Source of the DNA: Arenibacter troitsensis
GTDB lineage: Bacteria > Bacteroidota > Bacteroidia > Flavobacteriales > Flavobacteriaceae
Length of the DNA: 64,000 nucleotides
Assembly (NCBI RefSeq): GCF_900177645.1
Contig: NZ_FXAO01000007.1
Span: forward strand, 159,716 to 223,715
Reading direction: 5' to 3'
Below are positions 9,494 to 19,000 of the stretch, piece by piece. The notes below the pieces were generated by a model, which saw only the letters and a program-made list of their open reading frames with translations, was not told the DNA's origin and made no database searches. The stretch's first letter is position 1, and every line of letters starts with the position of its first letter. Position numbers and translations under genes: made by a program.

Positions 9494-9580
9494 GGGTTAA
9501 AATTATAGTAGTTTTTGAGAGAATCTTAGACAAAATGTCTTTGAATATGTTTTATCTTGCTGTTTCCCAGTAGATTCTTA
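9494..9580 (-). pseudogene. Decayed homologue of the 7738-7911 fragment
   Basis: The leftward translation contains GNSKIKHIQRHFV, a stop, then DSLKNYYNFN. This aligns without gaps to TNSKVTHLKQDYLADCIKNC of the fragment at 7738-7911. The DNA is 28/32 identical over 9495-9526 versus 7743-7774. The in-frame stop marks it as non-functional. Confidence 0.45.
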
Positions 9581-9877
9581 GAAGTGTTTAGTACAATTTG
9601 GAATGTTTGGTAGTTTGGTGCAATGTTGCTAAAGTTCGGCTTAAATCATAGGAAACTGTGGTAAGGGTTACTTGCCGAAAGAGAAATGGAGTTACAGAAG
9701 CCCTAGTAAGTCGTACACCAAAACTTTCGTTGGATTCTTTACCTTTAAAAGAATATTGTAATTGGGGAAGGTAGGTGTCAATACCTTTTATTTCGGCCTT
9801 TGGTGTACGTATGGGATGAAAGGGAATATACTTGCCTGGGAATGGATCAATAATGTAAACCGTAATAATCAACAACT

Positions 9878-11344
9878 ATGAAGAAAAAAAAATCGAATAA
9901 ATCTGTGGATTCACGCAGATCATTTATTAAGAAAGGGGCTTTGGCTTCCTCCATCTTTTTTGTGCCTAGGCATGTACTTGGAGGAGTTGGGTATACCGCT
10001 CCCAGTGACCGATTGAACATTGCGGCTATTGGTGCCGGGGGAAAAGGGGCCAGTGATATCCGTAATGCCTCTGTAGGAGGAAGGGAAAAAGTAGTAGCCT
10101 TGTGCGATGTGGATTTCTCCGGATCGGCTAAAAAATCAGTGGAACTCTTTCCAAAAGCAAAACTTTATGCAGATTTCAGGGAGATGTTGGACAAGGAAAA
10201 AGGGATCGATGCCGTTACCATTTCCACCCCTGATCACGTACATGGACCTGCCGCTGCCTATGCCATGGAACGCGGGGTACATGTATATGTGCAAAAACCA
10301 ATGACACACAACATACGGGAGGCAAGAATGCTGACCGAGATGGCCAGAAGCAAGAAAATAGTGACCCAAATGGGGAACCAAGGAGGTTCCAATCCCTTAT
10401 TGGGCATGGTTCAAAAATGGGTAGATTCTGGGGAACTTGGCAAGATATCAAAGGTGCAGGTATGGACCAATAGACCTGTTTGGCCTCAGGGTGGTGCGTT
10501 TCCCAAACCGGATCCAAGTGCAAAACCTAAGGACCTTAATTGGGACCTATGGTTAGGGCCATCGGAATTTAGACCTTATACTCCCAATTTGCACCCCTTT
10601 GGTTGGAGAGGTTGGTGGGAATACGGTACTGGGGCGTTGGGAGACGTAGGGTGTCACCTGATCGATATTCCTTTTAGGACCTTGGGACTTAAGTATCCTA
10701 CAGATGCAGAATGTAGTGTAGGTGCAGTTTATACCAATATGTGGAATGCGGATTACCATCCGGAAGGTTGTCCGGCTTCATCATTCATCACCTTGCATTT
10801 TGGGGCTACGGATAAAAGTAAATCACCTATTGAGATGACTTGGAGCGATGGAGGTATAAGACCGGCCCATCCAGAAATTATCCCGGCAGATCACGAAATT
10901 GGTGGAAAAGGAAGTCAGAACGGGGTATTGATGATAGGGGAAAAGGGAATTATTTCAACCAATATCAACGATAGCTCCCCATTAATGCCAAAGTTGTATA
11001 TGAACGATGGCTCAACGGATTTTGGTCCTGAAGTGGAACCCAATGATGAACCGGAATACGGACATCAACGCTTATGGATTGATGCCTGTAAGGCTGGGTT
11101 TGGTAGTAAGGAACACCTAGGACTAACTTCTTCCTTTGATTATGCCGGACCTATGACAGAAACTGTTCTTATGGGGAATCTTGCCATACGAAGCTATTTG
11201 TTGCAAAGAGAAAACGAGAAAGGAAAAATGGAGTTCTTTGCCCGTAAAAAATTACTTTGGGACGGGGAGAATATGCGCATTACCAATCTTGAGGAAGCAA
11301 ATCAGTTTGTTACGAGAAATTACAGGCCAGGCTTTGTAGTCTAA
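9878..11344 (+). CDS. Tat-exported Gfo/Idh/MocA-family oxidoreductase
   Basis: An NAD(P)-dependent sugar or polyol oxidoreductase-like protein of 488 residues. A twin-arginine signal (SRRSFIKKGALASS, Arg13-Arg14) indicates folded export to the periplasm. The Rossmann segment NIAAIGAGGKGASD follows near 50, then VQKPMTHN with the conserved Lys-Pro, and a C-terminal domain including WEYGTGALGDVGCHLIDIPF. Homologues with Tat signals are frequent in Bacteroidota and some act on glycosides; substrate unknown. A terminator-like hairpin follows. Confidence 0.92.
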   Translation: MKKKKSNKSVDSRRSFIKKGALASSIFFVPRHVLGGVGYTAPSDRLNIAAIGAGGKGASDIRNASVGGREKVVALCDVDFSGSAKKSVELFPKAKLYADFREMLDKEKGIDAVTISTPDHVHGPAAAYAMERGVHVYVQKPMTHNIREARMLTEMARSKKIVTQMGNQGGSNPLLGMVQKWVDSGELGKISKVQVWTNRPVWPQGGAFPKPDPSAKPKDLNWDLWLGPSEFRPYTPNLHPFGWRGWWEYGTGALGDVGCHLIDIPFRTLGLKYPTDAECSVGAVYTNMWNADYHPEGCPASSFITLHFGATDKSKSPIEMTWSDGGIRPAHPEIIPADHEIGGKGSQNGVLMIGEKGIISTNINDSSPLMPKLYMNDGSTDFGPEVEPNDEPEYGHQRLWIDACKAGFGSKEHLGLTSSFDYAGPMTETVLMGNLAIRSYLLQRENEKGKMEFFARKKLLWDGENMRITNLEEANQFVTRNYRPGFVV

Positions 11345-11364
11345 AAATCTGGTAGATTTTAAAG

Positions 11365-11410
11365 CACCCTTAAAGGCTTTTTACTAAGTTTTTTAAGGGT
11401 GTTTTGTTTT
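11365..11410 (+). terminator. Intrinsic terminator after the oxidoreductase
   Basis: Stem CACCCTTAAA (11365-11374) with TTTAAGGGTG (11392-11401), followed by TTTTGTTTT. It starts about 20 bases past the stop codon. Confidence 0.75.
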
Positions 11411-11476
11411 AAACAATTAACTTAAATTTATTAGTCCACTGGAATTAAGGACTTAGTCTGCGTCGGGTATTTTGCT

Positions 11477-11484
11477 ATATTTGG
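11477..11484 (+). promoter_or_regulatory. Candidate -7 element of the FKBP gene
   Basis: TATATTTG matches TAnnTTTG and lies 17 bases before the ATG at 11502. It overlaps the alternative longer reading frame that would begin at a TTG at 11472, which argues for the ATG. Confidence 0.5.
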
Positions 11485-11501
11485 CGTTTAAAAAAATAAA
11501 T

Positions 11502-11951
11502 ATGAAGATTACAATTTTTGCAATGGCCTTTTTGCTTTTTATCTCTTGTGATACAGAGAAGGACATTGATTATGTTGCCAAGAACGAAGCGGATATCCAG
11601 GCATATGTTCAGGAGAACAATTTAACCGCCGTGCGGAGTAATTCGGGACTATATTATGTAATTGAAGAAGAAGGTTCGGGAACACAGGCAGAGGCCAATT
11701 CCAATGTAACGGTGGCCTATAAAGGATATTTTCTTAATGGATCGGTCTTCGATCAAAGTGATGCGGAAGGAATTACCTTTGGTTTAAACCAGGTTATAGC
11801 AGGTTGGACAGAGGGGATTACTTATTTTAAAGAAGGTGGGAGCGGAATATTATTGGTGCCCGCCCATCTGGGATATGGTAATAAGGATTATAACGGAATC
11901 CCTGGGGGGTCGGTACTTATTTTCGAGGTTTCTTTGCTTTCTGTGAATTAA
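11502..11951 (+). CDS. FKBP-type peptidyl-prolyl isomerase lipoprotein
   Basis: A 149-residue exported lipoprotein with signal MKITIFAMAFLLFISC (Cys16) and one FKBP domain from about residue 50 to the end (VTVAYKGYFLNGSVFDQS, VIAGWTEGI, LLVPAHLGYGNKDYNGIPGG). Such proteins catalyse cis-trans prolyl isomerisation and assist folding in the periplasm. The start is set by the lipobox and by the upstream -7 like element. Confidence 0.92.
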   Translation: MKITIFAMAFLLFISCDTEKDIDYVAKNEADIQAYVQENNLTAVRSNSGLYYVIEEEGSGTQAEANSNVTVAYKGYFLNGSVFDQSDAEGITFGLNQVIAGWTEGITYFKEGGSGILLVPAHLGYGNKDYNGIPGGSVLIFEVSLLSVN

Positions 11952-12008
11952 GATCGCTTATCTTTTTTACTTGCCCTATGGCATTCGCCCAAAACTGAGA
12001 ACAATCTC

Positions 12009-12034
12009 AAAAACCAACCACAAGGTTGGTTTTT
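12009..12034 (+). terminator. Strong intrinsic terminator after FKBP
   Basis: Perfect 11-bp stem AAAAACCAACC / GGTTGGTTTTT with an ACAA loop, 57 bases beyond the FKBP stop. It can work in both directions. Confidence 0.85.
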
Positions 12035-12113
12035 ACTTTTTGTCGAGTATGTAAAGTTGATAAAATATCGGATTTTGTGTTTTAATCGCCGACGAAGTGC
12101 TTTTTTACAAGCC

Positions 12114-12154
12114 TATATTTGGCCTAACAAGAAGTTCTACCGACCAACTAGTTT
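12114..12154 (+). promoter_or_regulatory. Candidate promoter with a TetR-like half-site
   Basis: TATATTTG at 12114-12121 matches the -7 consensus. Just downstream, 12133-12154 contains CTACCGACCAACTAG. A related stretch on the opposite strand, TTTGGTCGGTTAGTTCT, occurs at 7370-7386. This could be the promoter/operator of the GyrI-like gene region. Confidence 0.3.
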
Positions 12155-12242
12155 GAAAATAAATCATGGAATAGCAATACTTCTTTCTTAATTCGCTTCA
12201 CAAAAGTGGAATCTTGCTTAAAATTCTTCTTCATAATACATC

Positions 12243-12506
12243 ATGTCCTTATATTTAAGGTTTGGAAATAATTCCAGGAAAGTTATAGCCGTCCCAGTCT
12301 TAGTTGTTTGCCAAGGAGTGAAGCAGAAACAGAGAATGAAACAGATGATTTATCTGAATTTTATGAACCAGCCTTTTAGGTTCAATGCCTTTGGTTTCAG
12401 TTCCGCCTTTTTGTTGTGGGCCGTTCTGGGTTTGGTGGATGGATTTATTATTCCTTTATTTTTTGGCTCCGAGAATACCTTTTATTGGTTCCCAAATGGA
12501 AAATAA
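12243..12506 (+). CDS. Hypothetical small membrane-like protein (doubtful)
   Basis: An 87-codon frame between the FKBP terminator and the GyrI-like gene. The second half is hydrophobic (FSSAFLLWAVLGLVDGFIIP) and could be one membrane segment; the first half looks like random translation, so a start at the internal Met near residue 32 is possible. It may be a relic of a larger membrane protein. No family recognised. Confidence 0.25.
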   Translation: MSLYLRFGNNSRKVIAVPVLVVCQGVKQKQRMKQMIYLNFMNQPFRFNAFGFSSAFLLWAVLGLVDGFIIPLFFGSENTFYWFPNGK

Positions 12507-12543
12507 TATCTAATTGTCTCCATAATATAAGTGAATAGGTCAT

Positions 12544-13047
12544 ATGGGTCTAGATTTGTTTAGAGGTATTGAAGTGATGGCGGAAAAAAAATTGATCGGT
12601 AAACGAATGGTAATGTCTTTGGCGGAAGATAGGACCAAAGAACTTTGGCAGGAATTTATGGGCAGAAGAAAGGAAATTGGGAATGCTTTGTCCAAAGACC
12701 TGATAAGTATGCAGGTATATATGAGTCTGCTTAACGTTAAAGAATTTAATTTAACTACCCAATTTGAGAAATGGGCGGCAGTTGAGGTGAAGGATTATAC
12801 CAAAATACCCGAAGGAATGGTTTCCTATACCTTGTCTGGAGGTTTGTATGCCGTTTTTGTACATAGGGGGTTGCCCAGTTCATTTCCAAGGACGGCGCAA
12901 TATATTTTTGGGGAATGGTTGCCAAAATCGGAATATCAATTGGATCATAGGGAGCATTTTGAGATTATGGGAGATAAATACAGGAACAACGACCCAAGTT
13001 CGGAAGAAGAGGTTTGGGTACCTATCAAAAGAAAAAATCAAAAATAA
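12544..13047 (+). CDS. GyrI-like (effector-binding domain) protein
   Basis: A 167-residue stand-alone protein of the GyrI-like/AraC effector-binding family, without a DNA-binding domain. The family pattern is seen in GLYAVFVHRGLPSSFPRTAQ, the following IFGEWLPKS and the C-terminal EVWVPI. Such domains bind small amphipathic molecules; E. coli SbmC/GyrI inhibits gyrase, but that role is not implied here. It ends 6 bases before the SGNH gene, so the two may be co-transcribed. Confidence 0.75.
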   Translation: MGLDLFRGIEVMAEKKLIGKRMVMSLAEDRTKELWQEFMGRRKEIGNALSKDLISMQVYMSLLNVKEFNLTTQFEKWAAVEVKDYTKIPEGMVSYTLSGGLYAVFVHRGLPSSFPRTAQYIFGEWLPKSEYQLDHREHFEIMGDKYRNNDPSSEEEVWVPIKRKNQK

Positions 13048-13053
13048 AAAGAT

Positions 13054-14841
13054 ATGAAAGGAAAGTCACTTTTAGGTTTATGGACAATAATCCTGTTATT
13101 TCAATATTCAACGGCCCAAGAGGATGTTGCTATATCTTGGTGGAATCCGGCAGAATCTAATTCCCTGGTCGTTGAAGGACAAGCTTGGCCCAGTCAGGTT
13201 GCTTCAACTTATCACCGTTTTCCAAAGCAGGCCGAGGGGGTAGTCCGGGAAGCGGTCTGGAACTTGTCCAAACATGCAGCAGGACTTTCCCTTAGGTTTA
13301 GAACTGATGCCAGATCCATTACCGTTAGGTACAAGGTTAAAGGGAACCATTCCATGCCCCATATGCCGGCAACCGGAGTAAGCGGGGTAGATCTTTATGC
13401 TAAGACCAGTGATGGGGATTGGAGATGGTTTAGAGGCAAATATTCCTTTGCCGATACCATTCAGTACAAATATTCCAACATCGATCCTAAAGAAAAATAT
13501 CATGATAAGGGAAGAGAGTACCAGTTGTACCTGCCTCTTTACAATGAAGTGGAATGGTTGGAAATTGGTGTGCCGGAAAATGCGGTAATGGAACCTTTGC
13601 CCCGAAGGCAGGAGAAACCTATAGTGGTATACGGAACATCTATAGCCCAGGGGGCCTGTGCTTCGCGTCCAGGAATGGCGTGGACCTCTATTTTGGAAAG
13701 AAAATTGGAAAGGCCACTTATTAATTTGGCATTTTCAGGAAATGGCAGAATGGAAGAGGAGGTAATTAATTTTATTACGGAATTGGATGCTAAAATCTTT
13801 GTACTGGATTGTCTGCCAAATTTGAGTGCCACTAAAGATCGTTCCTTGGAGGATGTACGGCAGCTTATTATGTCTGGTGTTAAACAGATAAGAACAAAGC
13901 ATCCCACAACACCAATTTTGTTGGTGGAGCACGGTGGTTATTCTGATGGTGCCGTGGATGCTGATCGTTACAAGACCTCTATGGATTTAAATAGAATTGT
14001 CAAGGAGGCCTTTGGGCAATTAAAGTCCGATGGGCTAAGGGATATTCATTTATTGACCAAGGCAGAACTGAATCTGTCCATGGAGAGTTTTGTGGATGGT
14101 ACCCATCCAACAGATTTGGGAATGATGGAATATGCAGTGGCCTATGAAAAAGCCTTACGGGAGATATTAAAGGAGCCAATTGGAAGTGTTTCCACAACAA
14201 TTCCGGTAACCCAGGCCAGGGAGCCAGAATTGTACCCTTGGGAGGGTCGTCATCAGGAATTGTTAAGAATGAATAGGGATAGTGCTCCCAAAATATGTTT
14301 TTTTGGAAATAGTATAACCCATTATTGGGGCGGTTCTCCAAAAGCAATTTTAAGCAGCGGGGCAGATTCCTGGAAGGCCAATTTGGACGAATTGGAGGTA
14401 CGGAATTTTGGTTTTGGTTGGGATAGGGTGGAAAATGTGCTCTGGAGAATATATCACGATGAATTGGACGGCTTTGAGGCGGAGCAAATTGTCTTGATGA
14501 TTGGTACCAACAACGAACACCTCAATACGGATGAAGAGATTCTCAGTGGATTGGAAATGGTGATCAATGCTATAAAAGAGAGACAGCCTAAAGCTAGACT
14601 ATTGTTGCTTGGATTGTTTCCAAGAGTAGACAAGGAGGAGCGTATGCGTAATTTAAACACGGGAATAGCTGCATTGGCGACCTCTAAAAATGTGGATTAT
14701 GCAGATATCGGTGGTGTGTTATTGGACAAGGGCAATAAAATTAATGCCAGTCTTTTCTCGGATGGTTTGCATCCCAATGCAAAAGGCTACCGAAAAGTGG
14801 GCAAGAAACTGAATGCGATCCTTAGGGAAGGTACTAAATAG
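13054..14841 (+). CDS. Tandem double-SGNH/GDSL hydrolase
   Basis: A secreted protein of 595 residues with a signal peptide (1-21), an N-terminal beta-rich domain of the SGNH_hydro_N kind (about 25-185, GVSGVDLYAK), and two SGNH esterase domains in series. Domain 1 (about 190-375) has GTSIAQG with the candidate Ser and DGTHPTD with Asp/His. Domain 2 (about 405-592) has FFGNSITHYW, IGTNNEH and SDGLHPNAKG. SGNH enzymes in Bacteroidota commonly deacetylate polysaccharides. In domain 1 the block III Asn appears replaced (LDCLPNLS instead of GxND), so oxyanion-hole geometry may differ. Confidence 0.9.
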   Translation: MKGKSLLGLWTIILLFQYSTAQEDVAISWWNPAESNSLVVEGQAWPSQVASTYHRFPKQAEGVVREAVWNLSKHAAGLSLRFRTDARSITVRYKVKGNHSMPHMPATGVSGVDLYAKTSDGDWRWFRGKYSFADTIQYKYSNIDPKEKYHDKGREYQLYLPLYNEVEWLEIGVPENAVMEPLPRRQEKPIVVYGTSIAQGACASRPGMAWTSILERKLERPLINLAFSGNGRMEEEVINFITELDAKIFVLDCLPNLSATKDRSLEDVRQLIMSGVKQIRTKHPTTPILLVEHGGYSDGAVDADRYKTSMDLNRIVKEAFGQLKSDGLRDIHLLTKAELNLSMESFVDGTHPTDLGMMEYAVAYEKALREILKEPIGSVSTTIPVTQAREPELYPWEGRHQELLRMNRDSAPKICFFGNSITHYWGGSPKAILSSGADSWKANLDELEVRNFGFGWDRVENVLWRIYHDELDGFEAEQIVLMIGTNNEHLNTDEEILSGLEMVINAIKERQPKARLLLLGLFPRVDKEERMRNLNTGIAALATSKNVDYADIGGVLLDKGNKINASLFSDGLHPNAKGYRKVGKKLNAILREGTK

Positions 14842-14964
14842 AAGTTTCTTAAGTAAAATAGTATTGCCTTTAATAGTTTCCTATTTTTTGAACGGTGGAT
14901 GTAAGAATAGAGTCATGGCCAAACCATTTAACAGAAGCCAATTCTTGGTCAAACGTTCAATAAC

Positions 14965-15807
14965 CTATAAGGGTCGTGCTACCATTATCCCCGTATTGCT
15001 TTTTATGCCCTTTAGGTAATCGGCCAAGGGTTGTTTAGAGACTTCTACCTCCATCGACCCTGTGGAAGCATGTAGTAGATGTATTCTTCCGTCAGCTTCC
15101 CTTGTGGCAATTCCGGTATGCGTAATATCCAAGCCTTTTATGGAAGTGGTCAGGGCTATAATGTCGCCAGATTGTATCAAATGTTCATTTGCTTGGATCT
15201 GGTCCTGAGGAAGGATGCAGATGGACTGTGATTTAAGAAATTCTTCCGAAGCCTGAATTTTTGCATAGTTGTCGGCATCTTTGAGAAATGGATACAGTTC
15301 CCTATGTGTACTCATAAAATTAATGGCCTTTTGGCTTTCCACGCCTCCTATTTGGGAGGTCATATCCTTTAATAGACCCTTATGTTCATTGTTGGCGATC
15401 CATTCGGAAAAATAATGCAGTCGTGAGGCGTAACCATTGAGCTTTCCATCTTTATACCGAATGGTTTCTAGATAATCGGTAAAAGAGTCAAAATCTTTTT
15501 TGTTGTACTTTCGCATAAGGGAAAATGCCATAACATTTTCTACAAAAGTAGTGCAGTCCAATCCTTGTAAATTAATGACCAAGGATTCCTTTTCTCCAAT
15601 TTCCAAAGTTTTGGCTACATAGGGAATTCCTATGAAGGTCTTCCCGACGGACACCATATTTTCACCAACCGTCTGTTTTTCCAAATTGGAAATGGCCTGC
15701 ATCTTAATTTCAAAGGCATTCCTATCTTGAGGAGAACAAATTAGATTTTGGGCAAATCCGTTAGGGATAAGCGACAAAATAAGAATCGAAAAAAGGAAAT
15801 GTTTCAT
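14965..15807 (-). CDS. DUF1460 NlpC/P60-like amidase
   Basis: A secreted 280-residue protein of the DUF1460 family, which adopts an NlpC/P60-type cysteine peptidase fold and is associated with N-acetylmuramoyl-L-alanine amidase activity on cell-wall fragments. A signal peptide covers residues 1-19. The probable nucleophile Cys85 is in LDCTTFVEN, and the general-base His230 is in LDITHTGIA. It is convergent with the SGNH gene. Substrate preference (own turnover versus scavenged muropeptides) cannot be read from sequence. Confidence 0.88.
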   Translation of the reverse strand: MKHFLFSILILSLIPNGFAQNLICSPQDRNAFEIKMQAISNLEKQTVGENMVSVGKTFIGIPYVAKTLEIGEKESLVINLQGLDCTTFVENVMAFSLMRKYNKKDFDSFTDYLETIRYKDGKLNGYASRLHYFSEWIANNEHKGLLKDMTSQIGGVESQKAINFMSTHRELYPFLKDADNYAKIQASEEFLKSQSICILPQDQIQANEHLIQSGDIIALTTSIKGLDITHTGIATREADGRIHLLHASTGSMEVEVSKQPLADYLKGIKSNTGIMVARPL

Positions 15808-16030
15808 AGAATTTTATTAAATGTTTATTTTATATAAACTAGTACAACTAAATGTAAATATGATGTTTAAATTTTACCATAAATAAATTTATTCCAAACG
15901 GTTTTTTATTCAATAGATTTATTTGGGCCCAACCTTGTCCATTTGTAGCAATTGGATTTTTTGCATGTATACCATTATTCATTAACTATCATTAATCTAA
16001 GGAATTATATTGGTTTTTCCGTTTCCATAT

Positions 16031-19000
16031 TTAATGCATAAAGCCACTATAGATCGAAGGATTGTTAACTATGGCACGTTGCCTGTCTTTTAAATGATAC
16101 TCTTCGGTCGTTAAGTGCAATACTTCTTCTTCAGTGTTGATGTCCGTTATATTGAACCCTTTGTTGATGTAGTAGGGCTTACTCTGAATATGATCAGAAT
16201 CTTTGAACACTAACATGTACATTTTTAAATTGTTGGTATAGCTATCCTGATCTTTTACTTTAAAGTAGTAACCATGATAATTGGTGGATGGATAATACAT
16301 TTTTTGGTCCTTGACGAATTCTATGGAATGCTGTTCAAGATCCAAATCGAGGTTCTTGTAGAGAATGGACTCTGCTATGGCTTTTTGGTTTCTATAATGG
16401 GAAGGGAAAAAATCCAATTGTCCAATTTGTTGCAATTTTTCAAAAAGCAACAAGCGGTTTTCTGCAGTTTCAGCCAGTGAATTTATGGAGTTTGCCGATA
16501 TTTTATTGGGACCGAAAAATGGATTTTCTTCATTTTTCAGGCGAAGGGCCACATATGAGGCTTGTATTTGTGGGTCGTTTACGGTGGACAGGCGTTGAAA
16601 GAACAGGGCTACCTCACTTTCCTTGATAAAGGGGTATAGTAACACGGTATAGTTCTCCAATATGTCGTAATTATTATTGCTACTGCTACTGGCAATATCC
16701 TCGTTCAAAAGGTCCATGGTTAGGCCTAGTTGCCTCTTTAATTGGATCTTGGCATCGTTGAGAATCTGGTTTTTATATTTTTTGTAGCTCTTTGGCTTTA
16801 TCAATCCGCGGGCCTTTAGCTTAGCCAGCATGGAAAATATAGGTGATTTATATTCTTCTATGGCACTGTAGTCCAATATTTCGGGGAACAGTTTGCGGGC
16901 CAAGGGCAGACTGTCCAGATAGGGCTGGAAAATATTCTGTATCTCCTGCTTGCTCGATACCAAGGGCAAGTCGGTGGACATTAGTCGTAAGAGTAGTTCT
17001 AATGACGTTTCATTTTGGTTTTTGCTAATGGCCTGTAATATTTTTGTTTGTGCCTTGGAGTTGTTGTAGGATCTGGCATAGTAGTTCTCAAAGAAACTTG
17101 TGGCATCAACGTCTGGCATTTCGGCCAATTTTTGGATTAAATTGGCCTGCAAATACTTCTGATTGTCTTTAAAGTCGAACTCCGATATATAGTATTTTAA
17201 GGAATCGGCGTGTTTTTTATTGAACTTTAAAAATGTATACCCATCATGGACTATACTGTCGTTTTGTCTAATGGCCCTAAAGAAATCTGAGGTTTTATCG
17301 CTTACTATAGAGGAACCCACTATGGTGTCTGTAGGTGTAAAATTGTTAAAGAAATCCTTGATGAATCTACTGGGGGCCTTAACGGTATCTATTAAGGCCT
17401 TCACTTCGTATAATAGCCCGCCCTTAACGATGTTCTTTATCAATATTCCCCTGGTACTGGCTGTATCTGTTAGGGTTAGGTTTATTTCATGATATTTTTC
17501 ATGGTACTTTGGGCGTTCCTCCCTAATAATGTTAAAGGTATTCTGACGGTACAATTTTCTCCTAAGCTGCCAAACGGAATCGATATTGGGAAACATTAGA
17601 AAATCATGGGCCTTGTTTACGGTCACTAGGATGGCCTCATTATTTACGTTCTGGTAAATGGATTTTTTGGTGTAGGCACTATAGGGTTTGGGTTTCTTGT
17701 GTCGTTCGTAGTAATTATTACTGTTTTCAACAAATTTTGGTGGATCAACGGGGCTTAGGGTAGAAAAGAATAAAGCAGTATCCTGTATTTTTTTAAACTC
17801 TTCGGTATAATTTGGTTCCTTAATTTTGAAAGAATCGAAGTATTGCTGTGCTTCAGTACTGTCTTTAGTTACACTACCAAGAAGATAGTAGTTGTTTTCC
17901 CAAATAATGGTCTTTAAATAAAGTCGTTTTAGGCCAGTGGGGTCAAACTTTGCAGAAGAAGATAGGCTTTGACCATCGAACGGACCATATTCCGGTTCCA
18001 ATTTTAGATCTTGATAAAATCTGGTTTGAATTTGTTTTAGCTCGAAGGTATCTTGCTCAATAAAATTAAAATCGTTTAGGGTGGCTTTCTTAAGAAAGAA
18101 ATAGGAAGAGGTTTCTGGATCAACTGCCTCAATAAATCGATTGCCTTTTCTTTTGCGATTGGTAAAATTATAGAGGGAAGGCATTTCAATTTCAAAATCA
18201 TGGAATTCCGAAAAAAGTACCGTTCGTTTTTTTTCTAATGACTTGAAGCTGATGCTGTTAAAAATGGTATCGGAATGCTTTACCACATAATCCCCTTGCC
18301 CGCTCATTTTAAAGATGAGTATTTCCAAAGGAGTGATGTAGATATGGTACCGTTGAAAATCGCCGTTTTTCAATTGATTTTTTATGTCCAAACCGGGATA
18401 TGTCCCATTTTCTATTTTGGTCTTCTCAAGGATCTTTCCAGGAATATTCTCGAACAGTAATTTGTCCACATCATCCAATGAGTAGGTGTAGTCCTTTTTT
18501 AAGAAGGTAAAAGTGGGAATTCGATTCACCATTACGTAGCTACCATTGGCCAAGTCGGGCGAAATATAGGTGGTATTGGTATATTCCGCTATTGGATATA
18601 GCTTGTTGGGCAAAAGAAGGCTAAAATGCCCATCATCTGGAGTCCTGGTACTATATTCATTACTAAGGGTTTTGGATTCCAAGGAATCCTTTAAAGCGCG
18701 ACCTTTGTATGTAAACCGGGAGGTAAGCGGTTTAACGTCGTACCCCATATTTCTAAGAAGTTGAATAACCCCTTTTTTCCCAGGGAGGTGGGCTGCTCCA
18801 ATCCCAGCGAATACTTTTGCCGTAGGCATTAAGGAGTCCAAACGTGCCACCATGTTTTTGTTGCGGGCATAGAGCATGTTTTGCAAATAATGCTCGGTAT
18901 ACATGGCCTGGTCCAAAGAATCAATTAGATTGATATTGCGCTCCCTATAGGCATCCTGCAAAAGCGACATTACATCTTGGGTCTGCATCTTTTTTTGAAG

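Noticed and set aside
9588-9875. A 95-codon leftward ORF in front of the Tat oxidoreductase.
   Set aside because: It occupies the region where the oxidoreductase promoter should be, has no recognisable family and ends in low-quality sequence; a further decayed remnant is possible but not supported.
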